Positions 1 to 5,834 of a stretch of DNA of 10,769 nucleotides are shown one piece after another (the first letter of the stretch is position 1; each line of letters opens with the position of its first letter). The DNA comes from an uncultured bacterium (lineage in GTDB: Bacteria > Cyanobacteriota > Vampirovibrionia > Gastranaerophilales > Gastranaerophilaceae): positions 1-10,769 of the forward strand of contig CACZPB010000027.1 in the NCBI GenBank assembly GCA_902782905.1, in the 5' to 3' direction. Below the pieces are notes generated by a model. It was not told the DNA's origin. It searched no databases and was given only the letters and a program-made list of their open reading frames with translations. The position numbers and the translations under genes were made by a program.

Positions 1-481
1 GGTGTCCGCAGTAGTGAACATCAATCCCGTATTCTCTATACATTTCTTCTTCAAAAGGAAATATGCAAAGAACTTTGTCAACAAACTTCTTAATCCCTTT
101 GATACGCCATTTTCTGCTTGCCCACACTTGCGGCGGTATATAATGAAATACCTTGATTCCGCTCCCCTTAAGGCGTTTCGCTACTCGCAGGTTAAAAGTT
201 CCGTAGTCAATACACAGAACCAAATCCGGTTTAAAAACGTTCAGAATATACTCCGAAACCCGTTTTTCCAGAGAAAGGTGGTCAACAATCATTTTGAAGT
301 TCAAGCCGAAACCTGACATTTTTGAGTGGTCACAAAATAGCTTTACTCCTGCCCTTTCCATGTCAGCTTCGCCGATTCCTTCAATAATAATATCGGGATT
401 CTTTTGTTTTAAGAGTTCGGCAACTCTTGCCCCGTGCAGATTCCCCGAATATTCACCTGTTATAATAAAAACTTTTTTCAT
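1..481 (-). CDS. lpxB: Lipid-A-disaccharide synthase LpxB, N-terminal part (runs off the left edge)
   Basis: LpxB joins UDP-2,3-diacylglucosamine to 2,3-diacylglucosamine-1-phosphate (lipid X) to give the tetra-acyl disaccharide of lipid A, at the inner face of the inner membrane. The reverse strand reads openly for 160 codons from ATG at 481. It begins MKKVFIITGEYSGNLHGARV, matching the family start (usually GE-x-SGD-LHGA). IDYGTFNLRVAKRLK follows at about residue 90, then HYIPPQVWASRKWRIKGIKK, LCIFPFEEEMYREYGI and HYCGH, a series recognisable as the LpxB N-terminal Rossmann half. About 160 of the usual 380 or so residues are present; the UDP-binding C-terminal half lies outside. An AAGGA motif precedes the ATG, and lpxI ends 46 bases upstream, so the two are probably co-transcribed. 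The position that is Asp in the PDFN motif of E. coli is Thr here; that motif probably varies outside proteobacteria. Confidence 0.9.
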   Translation of the reverse strand, partial: MKKVFIITGEYSGNLHGARVAELLKQKNPDIIIEGIGEADMERAGVKLFCDHSKMSGFGLNFKMIVDHLSLEKRVSEYILNVFKPDLVLCIDYGTFNLRVAKRLKGSGIKVFHYIPPQVWASRKWRIKGIKKFVDKVLCIFPFEEEMYREYGIDVHYCGH

Positions 482-527
482 CTTTGTTCCTTAATTTGGG
501 ATTGGCGAGTTAAGTTTGATTTTACCC

Positions 528-1343
528 CTAAACTGCCATAACAACGATGCCGTGTTTGTTTGCGTAATTTATAACGTCTTCTTTATCTACAATAATTGTC
601 TCGCCTGCTTCGACAGCAATCAAATCTGCCTTATATTTCCTCATCGTTTTTAAGGTCTTAAGCCCGATTGCAGGAATATCAAATCTTTTGTCCTGAGAAG
701 GTTTTGCAACTTTAATAATTCTTGCGTTTTTCTTCGCAATTTTAGCCCCGCGTCTTATACATTTGTCAGTGCCTTCAATTGCCTCAACCGCCATAATCAT
801 CTTGTCTTTTATGACTACTGACTGCCCTATGTCGAGTTTTCCTGTCTCTTTTGCAAGCCAATACCCGTAATTTACATCATCAACCTGCTCCTGAGTAGGC
901 TGAATGTTACCTAAAACTCCTGAAGGTATCATCAAGTTCTTGATAAACAATGTTTGATCCAAAATCGTTATGCCGACTTTTTCCATCTCCTCAATCAGCA
1001 TGAGCATGACTTTGTCATCATTGAGCCTTACCGCTTTTTTAATGAAATCTATTGCTTTTGAATCAAACTTCGGACGCTTTAGAATAAGTGTTTTGCTGAC
1101 TTTTCCTAAAAATGTAAGCTGCTTAATGCCTTCATCCTTCAGCGCTTTTTCAATTTTTAAAGCTTCGCCCGGACAAAAAGAATACACTTTTGAACAATAT
1201 TTTTTAAGCTGTCTGTAGTTATCACTTGATAATGAAATCGCAACTACATCAAACCCATTTTCTTTTGCATATTGAGCCATCTTGACCGGCAAAAGCCCGT
1301 CACCGGCTATCAAACCTTGTTTTTGCTCTAAAACAACAGACAT
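528..1343 (-). CDS. lpxI: UDP-2,3-diacylglucosamine pyrophosphatase LpxI (DUF1009 family)
   Basis: LpxI hydrolyses UDP-2,3-diacylglucosamine to lipid X and UMP, the step just before LpxB, and replaces LpxH in many bacteria. The 271-residue product has the family's glycine-rich start (GLIAGDGLLPVKMAQYAKENG, residues 10-30), a central FLGKVSKTLILKRPKFD segment, and the C-terminal signature AVEAIEGTD (185-193), VAKPSQDKRFDIPAIG (212-227) and LIAVEAGETII (241-251). The Asp in RFDIP (about 222) matches the catalytic Asp known from Caulobacter LpxI. The length is normal for the family. The reading frame is open 12 codons further upstream, but ATG at 1343 is preferred: GGAGG lies 5 bases before it and the family starts close to this glycine loop. 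The neighbouring lpxB supports the assignment. Cytoplasmic or peripheral to the membrane. Confidence 0.93.
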   Translation of the reverse strand: MSVVLEQKQGLIAGDGLLPVKMAQYAKENGFDVVAISLSSDNYRQLKKYCSKVYSFCPGEALKIEKALKDEGIKQLTFLGKVSKTLILKRPKFDSKAIDFIKKAVRLNDDKVMLMLIEEMEKVGITILDQTLFIKNLMIPSGVLGNIQPTQEQVDDVNYGYWLAKETGKLDIGQSVVIKDKMIMAVEAIEGTDKCIRRGAKIAKKNARIIKVAKPSQDKRFDIPAIGLKTLKTMRKYKADLIAVEAGETIIVDKEDVINYANKHGIVVMAV

Positions 1344-1367
1344 CCTACCCTCCAGTTCTTGACCCCA

Positions 1368-1396
1368 ATAATACATCAAACGAGGGTAAAAGTAAA
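1368..1396 (-). promoter_or_regulatory. Candidate promoter of lpxI-lpxB
   Basis: Read on the minus strand, TTTACT (1396-1391) and TATTAT (1373-1368) are separated by exactly 17 bases. This fits a housekeeping sigma-70-type promoter (4/6 and 5/6 matches). Transcription would start near 1361, giving a leader of about 18 bases that contains the GGAGG ribosome site. It lies between the gene and the repeat element, so the repeat does not need to supply the promoter. Confidence 0.55.
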
Positions 1397-1409
1397 CTGC
1401 TGCAGTTTA
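1393..1409. promoter_or_regulatory. 17-bp perfect palindrome overlapping the lpxI -35 (candidate operator)
   Basis: TAAACTGC-T-GCAGTTTA is a perfect inverted repeat with a one-base centre. It overlaps four bases of the proposed -35 hexamer and is not shared with the other repeat copies, so it is not simply the end of the repeat. Its position would suit a repressor or activator site controlling lipid A synthesis. The cognate regulator is unknown. Confidence 0.4.
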
Positions 1410-1420
1410 TTTCTGTGCAT

Positions 1421-1590
1421 AAGTTATGGCGATTCTTCACTATCGTTCAGAATGACGATATCTGTGGTATTCGTTTTATTTTGAATTTATATTCGACAAA
1501 AAACAGCACCTCTGCAATAAACCGTCATTCTGAGGAAAAAGATTTGAGGGGGGGATTGGTATAAACAGAGTCCGAAGAATCGCCAAAACT
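1421..1590 (-). repeat. Repeat copy R1, MITE-like intergenic element with terminal inverted repeats
   Basis: The element starts AAGTTATGGCGATTCTTC at 1421-1438 and ends with the inverted form at 1574-1590 (one A/T difference in the overlapping part). Bases 1421-1541 match 4989-5109 in inverse orientation, with only two differences in 121 aligned bases by eye and no gaps. Nested inside are inverted CTCAGAATGACG/CGTCATTCTGA segments, so the whole unit is an imperfect palindrome. It carries no ORF of its own. TGTCTGTGCA flanks this copy (1594) and copy R2b (4925), and CTGTGCA also precedes the other end here. A separate 12-bp palindrome, AAGTTTAAACTT, lies at 1605-1616 next to the stop codon of the following gene. 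Confidence 0.85.
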
Positions 1591-1619
1591 ATATGTCTGT
1601 GCAAAAGTTTAAACTTAGC

Positions 1620-2990
1620 TTATTCGCCAAGTGTACTAAATAGAGCATTAACTACATCCGGATCCCACTTCGAGCCGGCTTCTTCTTTTATTATTGAAAG
1701 AGCTTCTTCTTTGGTCATTGCATTTCTGTATGAACGGTCTGAAGTCATTGCTGTATAAGCATCTGCTACCGCGATTATTCTTGAACCGAACGGAATAGAA
1801 TTACCCTTCAAGCCTTCCGGTTCTCCTCTGCCGTCCCAGCGCTCTTTGTGGTAGTGTATATACGGAATTACTTCTGAGAGGAAGTTTATATTCATCAGCA
1901 AATTGACACCGACATTCGGATGGTTCTGAAGCTTTTCCCATTCTTCTTTTGAAGGCTTGCCTTTGTTTGTGAATAAGGATTCCGGCAATGTAATCTTACC
2001 TATATTTTGTAATAGACCCGCATAATAAACCAAATCTGTTGTTTTTTCGTTTAAGCCAAGCTCTTTACATAATTTCTTTGATAACTCTGCCGTATTTTGC
2101 GAGTGAGAAACTTTGTATTGACCCTTTTCATCAACTGCTTTTGCAAGTTTTTCGACAAACGCTTGCTGATGACTTCCCAAATCTCCGATAAGTGCAGTCA
2201 ACTCGGCTCTCAAGTGCTGCAAGTCTTCTGCAAAAACTTTCTCGTCCGCAATAACTTTCTCAGCTTCTTCGATAGTTTTTTGAAGGTGCATAGATGTCCC
2301 GAATAATCTTCCGATTGTCTCAAGAAGGTTCATATATGCTCGTTTTATAGTTTTTTCTTTATAATTTTCTATTACAATAACACCTACAACATAGGCATTA
2401 TTATGGATAGGAACAACCGCAATTGATTTTACGTCAAATTCCCTGAGTTCATACTTTGGTACAAATCCTTGAATTTGGGAAACATCTTTTACCTGAACTT
2501 TTTCTATTGCATTAAAAGCTTTTACAACAATAGAGTTATCGTCCTTGTTATATCCGATTTTCTTTGAATACATATCTTCGTCAAATTCAATGGATGAGCC
2601 GACTAAACCAAGCAGTTTATCTTCCATATCCAAACCTTTGGTAAAATCTTTTGTTAAATATATGTGGCACGCATCCGAATCAAGAATTTGAGCGAGAGTT
2701 TTTGCGATGGAATTGTATACAACATACTCGTCTTGTGAGCTGAAACCAAGTACACAAAGAGTATTATCCAATGAATAAATGGAGATTAATTCCTTCAGTT
2801 GAGATTTTAATCTCTCTGCTTTATCTTTTTCACCTTTGCCGATTTTATTGGCTAAATCTTCAGAAATTAAATATTCAGATATAAAATCACCCATATTGAG
2901 CGCGAAAATTTCTTCAAGCGGATCATCTTCCATCAAATCAAGAGATTTTCCGAAAAGTGATGCACCCATTTCTTCTTCTCTATCCGTCAT
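1620..2990 (-). CDS. GAF domain protein with a degenerate (probably non-catalytic) HD-GYP domain
   Basis: The 456-residue cytoplasmic protein has no signal peptide or membrane segment. Residues 1-75 are acidic and helical. Residues 75-235 look like a GAF sensor (ending IAVVPIHNNAYVVGVIVIEN), 236-285 form a helical, probably coiled-coil linker, and 285-456 have the HD-GYP fold. Canonical HD-GYP proteins hydrolyse cyclic di-GMP at a two- or three-metal centre. Conserved here are H296 (HSQN), GK at 331-332, H357 (NHP), RWDG (384-387), GLKG, IP, RIIAVADAY (404-412) and WDP near the end. The HD pair, however, is Q328-N329 (LLQNIGK), the HH pair is H381-K382, the second Asp of ADAYDA is Thr, and GYP is GEP. 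Metal binding is probably lost, which suggests a ligand-sensing or scaffolding role. The start has AGGAAGGAA upstream. The gene is transcribed towards lpxI, beyond repeat R1. Confidence 0.88.
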   Translation of the reverse strand: MTDREEEMGASLFGKSLDLMEDDPLEEIFALNMGDFISEYLISEDLANKIGKGEKDKAERLKSQLKELISIYSLDNTLCVLGFSSQDEYVVYNSIAKTLAQILDSDACHIYLTKDFTKGLDMEDKLLGLVGSSIEFDEDMYSKKIGYNKDDNSIVVKAFNAIEKVQVKDVSQIQGFVPKYELREFDVKSIAVVPIHNNAYVVGVIVIENYKEKTIKRAYMNLLETIGRLFGTSMHLQKTIEEAEKVIADEKVFAEDLQHLRAELTALIGDLGSHQQAFVEKLAKAVDEKGQYKVSHSQNTAELSKKLCKELGLNEKTTDLVYYAGLLQNIGKITLPESLFTNKGKPSKEEWEKLQNHPNVGVNLLMNINFLSEVIPYIHYHKERWDGRGEPEGLKGNSIPFGSRIIAVADAYTAMTSDRSYRNAMTKEEALSIIKEEAGSKWDPDVVNALFSTLGE

Positions 2991-3024
2991 ATTATTTCCT
3001 TCCTACATTAATCTTCTTTCAAAC

Positions 3025-3061
3025 GGAGCATTCTGTTCATTTTTTTGAAACTGCATGCTCC
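3025..3061 (-). promoter_or_regulatory. Stem-loop in the leader of the HD-GYP-like gene
   Basis: GGAGCAT (3025-3031) and ATGCTCC (3055-3061) form a perfect 7-bp inverted repeat around a 23-base loop, with partial extra pairing inside. It lies 35-71 bases upstream of the start codon and would fall in the 5' leader if transcription starts further upstream. It is not followed by a T-run in the gene's direction. Any function is unproven. Confidence 0.35.
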
Positions 3062-3065
3062 CTAT

Positions 3066-3077
3066 GTTATATATAAC
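3066..3077. promoter_or_regulatory. 12-bp perfect palindrome between divergent genes
   Basis: GTTATATATAAC is its own reverse complement and provides a -10-like TATA core on both strands. It lies in the 237-base AT-rich gap between the divergent HD-GYP-like gene and panE. It may be the -10 region of the minus-strand gene or a regulator site. No convincing -35 partner was found. Confidence 0.3.
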
Positions 3078-3215
3078 GGCATAATTTTTAAAAACTTTAA
3101 TGTTTTTTGAAAATTTTATACTAAAGTTGTAGATATCTAATACTAAGAGTCTAAAATACTGCATTTTGAACCTTTACAAAACGTAATATTAAAGAAGTTT
3201 TTGAGGGGTTTGGGT

Positions 3216-3221
3216 TAAAAT
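3216..3221 (+). promoter_or_regulatory. -10 element directly before panE (candidate leaderless start)
   Basis: TAAAAT lies exactly 6 bases before the ATG at 3228, so transcription would begin at or next to the start codon. No Shine-Dalgarno sequence is present in the usual window; the nearest G-rich run (GAGGGG, 3203-3208) is too far away. No good -35 hexamer is visible at 16-18 bases. Confidence 0.4.
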
Positions 3222-3227
3222 GTTTTT

Positions 3228-4124
3228 ATGTTTAAGGTTATAATTTGCGGTTTGGGAGCTGTCGGCATGACTTTGGGAGTAAAATTTGCCCAAAGTGCTT
3301 TTGACCTGCGTGTTTTGGTCGATAGTTCAAGATTGGAAAAATTTAAGCATAAAAAACCGATTTATAACGGTGCGGAGCAGAATTTTAACTTTATTTTGCC
3401 GGATGATAAATTTGATGCGGATTTGATTATAATTGCAACTAAATCATCGGGGTTAGAGTGTGCAATCGCTCAAATAAAGAATTTTGTCGGGGAAAATACG
3501 CGCATAATTTCTCTTGTAAACGGCGTATCTTCTGAAGAAAAAATATCAAACGTTTACAAAACTGCAAAAGTTGTTAAATCGTATTTTATCGGTCATAGTG
3601 CCCAAAGAGTAGAAAATTCGGTTATTCAAGACGGCGTGTTTACTATAACCATTGAACACGACACACTCGTTGAAGAAATTTTTAAAACCGCCGGTATTGA
3701 TTATAAAACGGCAGATGACATAGATTATTCTCTCTGGCTCAAATTTGCACTCAATATGTTTTCCAATCCCGTATCCGCAATTCTTAACATGACATTTGGA
3801 GAGCTTAAGGCGAACAAGAATTTCTTAGCGCTTGCAAAAAATATTTGCAAAGAAGTCCGTCAGGTTGCACAAAAAAAAGGCGTAAAGAACCTTGAAAATT
3901 TTGAATCTGAGGCTCTAAAATCGCTTGAACTTATGTGTGATGAGGGGAAAACCTCCATGCTTCAAGATATTCTTGCAAAACGCAAAACAGAAAACGATAT
4001 TTTTGCGGGTGAGATGATAAAGCTCGGAGAAAAATACGGAGTCGAAACGCCTTATAGCAAAGTTTTGTACGGGCTTATAAAAGTTTTGGAGGAGAAGAAT
4101 GAACATAGCATTCATACCCGTTAG
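3228..4124 (+). CDS. panE: 2-dehydropantoate 2-reductase (ketopantoate reductase, PanE/ApbA family)
   Basis: PanE reduces 2-dehydropantoate to pantoate with NADPH, a step in pantothenate and coenzyme A synthesis, in the cytoplasm. The 298 residues are the normal length. The Rossmann motif GLGAVG is at 8-13. The residues known to matter in E. coli PanE are present in matching context: K72 (ATKSSG), N98 (LVNGV), K172, N176 and N180 in WLKFALNMFSNPVSAI, S243 in TSMLQDI, and E255 in KRKTENDIFAGE. An intact active site makes ketopantoate reductase more likely than an unrelated reductase, though paralogues with other substrates exist. The last 26 bases overlap the start of the CMP-sugar synthetase gene, so the two are co-transcribed, although their textbook pathways differ. 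The start lacks a Shine-Dalgarno and may be leaderless. Confidence 0.85.
   Translation: MFKVIICGLGAVGMTLGVKFAQSAFDLRVLVDSSRLEKFKHKKPIYNGAEQNFNFILPDDKFDADLIIIATKSSGLECAIAQIKNFVGENTRIISLVNGVSSEEKISNVYKTAKVVKSYFIGHSAQRVENSVIQDGVFTITIEHDTLVEEIFKTAGIDYKTADDIDYSLWLKFALNMFSNPVSAILNMTFGELKANKNFLALAKNICKEVRQVAQKKGVKNLENFESEALKSLELMCDEGKTSMLQDILAKRKTENDIFAGEMIKLGEKYGVETPYSKVLYGLIKVLEEKNEHSIHTR
4088..4094 (+). promoter_or_regulatory. Strong ribosome-binding site for the CMP-sugar synthetase, inside panE
   Basis: GGAGGAG lies 4 bases before ATG 4099 and is encoded within the last codons of panE. It fixes the downstream start despite the 26-base overlap in a different frame and points to coupled translation. 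Confidence 0.75.
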
Positions 4125-4782
4125 GGGCGGAAGCAAATCTATACCTTTAAAAAACATAAAACCGATTAATGGAAAACCGCTCGTCTATTGGACAGCATCC
4201 GCTGCAAGCAGAGCAAACTCAATAGACAAAGTTGTTATCGCTACGGATAGCGAGGAAATTAAAAATACTGTTCTAAGCTTCAATCTTGAAAAACTAATCG
4301 TGTACGACAGAGACCCCAAAAACGCTTCAGATACAGCATCTACAGAGAGTGTTATTTTAGAATACATAGAAAAATCAGGACTAAGTCAAGAAGATTTGTT
4401 TTTCCTGATTCAAGCAACATCGCCGATGCTTAGCTCTGAGCATATAGACAGAATGTATGAAAAATTTAAAAATTCTGACTGTGATTCAATGTTTTCGGCA
4501 GTGAGAGAAAAACAGTTCCATTGGATAGAGAAAGCGGGACGCGTTGAACCGATAAATTATGATTACGCTAATCGTCCGCGCCGGCAGGATTTTCAAGGAA
4601 TTCTTGCAGAAAATGGCGCGTGTTATATAAATTCTGTCAGAAACATTTTAAAAGACAAATGCCGCCTCTCAGGCAAAATATCAGCATTTGAGCTTCCTTC
4701 TTACACCGCATACGAAATTGATGAGCCCGCTGATTGGGTGATTGTCGAAGATTTGATGAAGACAATTACACCTGAATTGTAA
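4099..4782 (+). CDS. CMP-acylneuraminate (nonulosonate) cytidylyltransferase, NeuA/PseF/LegF type
   Basis: This family activates a nonulosonic acid (sialic, legionaminic or pseudaminic) with CTP to give the CMP-sugar used to decorate surface polysaccharide, LPS or flagella. The 227-residue protein is the short single-domain form without a C-terminal hydrolase domain. It starts with the CTP-binding loop FIPVRGGSKSIPLKNI (5-20), followed by IATDSEEI (48-54), LIQATSPM (103-110), the sugar-site segment RPRRQDFQGILAENGACYI (159-177), and EIDEPADW (206-213), whose acidic residues usually hold Mg. A KdsB role in Kdo activation is less likely, because the RPRRQD and ENGACYI segments are typical of NeuA-like enzymes. 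Synthases for the sugar (NeuB, NeuC types) are not in the window, so the substrate cannot be fixed. It is coupled to panE and followed closely by repeat modules. Confidence 0.87.
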   Translation: MNIAFIPVRGGSKSIPLKNIKPINGKPLVYWTASAASRANSIDKVVIATDSEEIKNTVLSFNLEKLIVYDRDPKNASDTASTESVILEYIEKSGLSQEDLFFLIQATSPMLSSEHIDRMYEKFKNSDCDSMFSAVREKQFHWIEKAGRVEPINYDYANRPRRQDFQGILAENGACYINSVRNILKDKCRLSGKISAFELPSYTAYEIDEPADWVIVEDLMKTITPEL

Positions 4783-4821
4783 ACTACAAGAATAGCGGGG
4801 GCGAAGAATCGCAAAAACAGG

Positions 4822-4919
4822 TTAAAAGTTTTTGTCGGCATAGTAATGCCGACCTACTGGTCTGATATATCGTCATTCTTAAGGGAAATTATCATTTACC
4901 CCCGAAGAATCGCCATAAC
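4822..4919 (+). repeat. Repeat module R2a (hairpin-bearing type)
   Basis: The module has an 8-bp stem hairpin, GTCGGCATAGTAATGCCGAC, at 4834-4853. It continues through AAGGGAAATTATCATTTACC to the shared end GAAGAATCGCCATAAC at 4904-4919. It matches 6357-6443 in inverse orientation (same hairpin position, same AAGGGAAATTATCATTTACC core). Its first 21 bases are identical to 9060-9080. Confidence 0.8.
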
Positions 4920-4935
4920 ATTCTTGTCTGTGCAT

Positions 4936-5109
4936 AAGTTATGGCGATTCTTCGGACTCCGTTCAAACAAAAGCAAACCTCGTCAAACCTTTTTCCTCAG
5001 AATGACGGTTTATTGCAGAGGTGCGGTTTTTTGTCGAATATAAATTCAAAATAAAACGAATATCACAGATATCGTCATTCTGAACGATAGTGAAGAATCG
5101 CCATAACTT
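4936..5109 (+). repeat. Repeat module R2b, intact MITE-like element with 18-bp perfect terminal inverted repeats
   Basis: AAGTTATGGCGATTCTTC (4936-4953) and GAAGAATCGCCATAACTT (5092-5109) are exact reverse complements bounding a 174-bp unit. The right 121 bases match R1 inverted with two differences. The left internal segment (after CGGACTCCGTTC) instead resembles the copy at 9080 onward. No transposase frame and no clear target-site duplication can be seen. Confidence 0.88.
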
Positions 5110-5124
5110 TTTGTAAAGACTTAT

Positions 5125-5268
5125 AGTTATGGCGATTCTTCGGACTTCGTTTATACCAATACAAAGCTTCTCAACCTTTTTCCTCAGAATGACGATAAGG
5201 GCAAACCTCGCCTTATCTTGAACGTTTATTTTATAGTTTGTAATTCGGCGTTGCTGAGCTGACAATTA
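5125..5268 (+). repeat. Repeat module R2c (one-ended, alternative right arm)
   Basis: It begins AGTTATGGCGATTCTTCGG at 5125, shares CTTTTTCCTCAGAATGACG with R2b, then switches to a different right arm (GGCAAACCTCGCCTTATCTTG) that recurs in diverged form at 9147-9175. It ends near GCTGACAATTAA (5258-5269). Its left spacer (TTTATACCAAT) matches R1 rather than its direct neighbour R2b. Confidence 0.75.
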
Positions 5269-5306
5269 ACTTAGCTATACAAACCTACAAGTATAGCGAA
5301 CTATCC

Positions 5307-5333
5307 CCCCACAGTGGGGAATTTATTTTTTTT
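5307..5333 (+). terminator. Hairpin with T-run, terminator-like
   Basis: CCCCA (5307-5311) pairs with TGGGG (5315-5319) around a 3-base loop and is followed by ATTTATTTTTTTT. The short stem and T tract fit a modest rho-independent terminator. It could end read-through from the panE-NeuA operon or act as an attenuator before the gene at 5370. Confidence 0.45.
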
Positions 5334-5369
5334 AGGTTCAGGGTTTAATACATGGCGTGAGGATATTTT

Positions 5370-5780
5370 ATGCGTTGTTTTTTTATTTTATTGCTAGTTT
5401 TTTCGTCAATGCCGGTTTTTGCTCAGAGAACGGTTATTACCCATAGACCTTATGATTATTGGGGATATCATTCTCCTTATTATAACAACTTTTACGCACA
5501 GGAGAGGCGGTTCAAAGAACCGTATTATACCGACAACTACAGCCGTAACTATTATAACGGCGGAGCAAGACCGTCTGTTTTAGGTAATATAAAGCAGTAT
5601 TTCAAAGGTCAGTTAACAGGCTTCACCCCGTCTATTGATGATGTTTTTGTACAGGATAACTACCCGCCTTCTTATTACGGAAACAGGCGTTATGAGGGAT
5701 ATTCTTCGCCATTAAACAGCGGATACAGGGCAAACAACTATGATACAGGCTCTTATTCAGGGGTAAGAATTTTGGATTAA
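5370..5780 (+). CDS. Small secreted tyrosine-rich protein of unknown function
   Basis: The 136-residue product starts with a clear signal peptide (MRCFFILLLVFSSMPVFA, cleavage after residue 18). The mature part has about 20 tyrosines in roughly 118 residues, plus many Asn, Arg, Ser and Gly, often as YY or NYY pairs (SPYYNNFY, EPYYTDNY, SRNYYNGG, PPSYYGNRRY). The only stretch that looks folded is LGNIKQYFKGQLTGFTPSIDD (about 71-91, after ARPSV). The protein lacks cysteine in its mature part, so disulphides are not expected. I do not recognise a family. Composition suggests a periplasmic or surface-exposed, largely disordered protein, perhaps adhesive or structural; that is inference. GTGAGG at 5358-5363 is a plausible ribosome site 6 bases before the ATG. 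It is followed after 54 bases by another secreted-protein gene. Confidence 0.75.
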   Translation: MRCFFILLLVFSSMPVFAQRTVITHRPYDYWGYHSPYYNNFYAQERRFKEPYYTDNYSRNYYNGGARPSVLGNIKQYFKGQLTGFTPSIDDVFVQDNYPPSYYGNRRYEGYSSPLNSGYRANNYDTGSYSGVRILD

Positions 5781-5800
5781 TTTTTGTCGACTCTAAAATA

Positions 5801-5828
5801 TAGACTTTGGCAAAAATCCTATTATAAT
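5801..5828 (+). promoter_or_regulatory. Candidate promoter giving a leaderless mRNA for the secreted protein at 5835
   Basis: A perfect TATAAT (5823-5828) stands 6 bases before ATG 5835. A weak -35-like TAGACT (5801-5806) lies 16 bases upstream. Transcription would start at about the A of the ATG. No Shine-Dalgarno is present. Confidence 0.5.
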
Positions 5829-5834
5829 AAAATT

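Larger units (their letters stand above)
4783..5369. other. 587-base gene-free block filled with repeat modules
   Basis: No credible gene lies here. Short open frames inside it are translations of inverted repeats and are low-complexity in origin. It begins with a fragment carrying GAAGAATCGC (4803-4812), followed by three modules (4822-4919, 4936-5109, 5125-5268), a GCTATAC/GTATAGC inverted repeat (5274-5280 and 5291-5297), and a hairpin with a T-run at 5307-5333. The block separates the panE-NeuA operon from the secreted-protein genes. Confidence 0.8.

Noticed and set aside
90..120. LpxB with Thr in place of the Asp of the PDFN motif as a dead enzyme
   Set aside because: The flanking motifs are good, the gene sits next to lpxI, and I believe this position varies (for example Gly) in LpxB proteins outside proteobacteria; without an alignment it is not evidence of inactivity.
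2..494. Plus-strand open frames over the left edge
   Set aside because: They are antisense to a clear LpxB reading frame and their translations do not look like protein families.
1344..1379. Upstream extension of lpxI to an ATG at 1379
   Set aside because: The internal ATG at 1343 has GGAGG at ideal spacing and matches the family start; the extra 12 residues would overlap the promoter region.
4846..5265. Short open frames on both strands between the NeuA-type gene and the Tyr-rich gene
   Set aside because: They lie entirely within inverted repeat modules; similarity between them reflects the DNA repeat, not coding.
4783..5268. CRISPR array in the repeat-rich block
   Set aside because: Units are of unequal length, partly inverted, lack regular unique spacers of 30-40 bases, and there are no cas genes.
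5784..5834. TTG start giving a longer form of the secreted protein
   Set aside because: It would place 17 residues before an obvious signal peptide and has no ribosome site.
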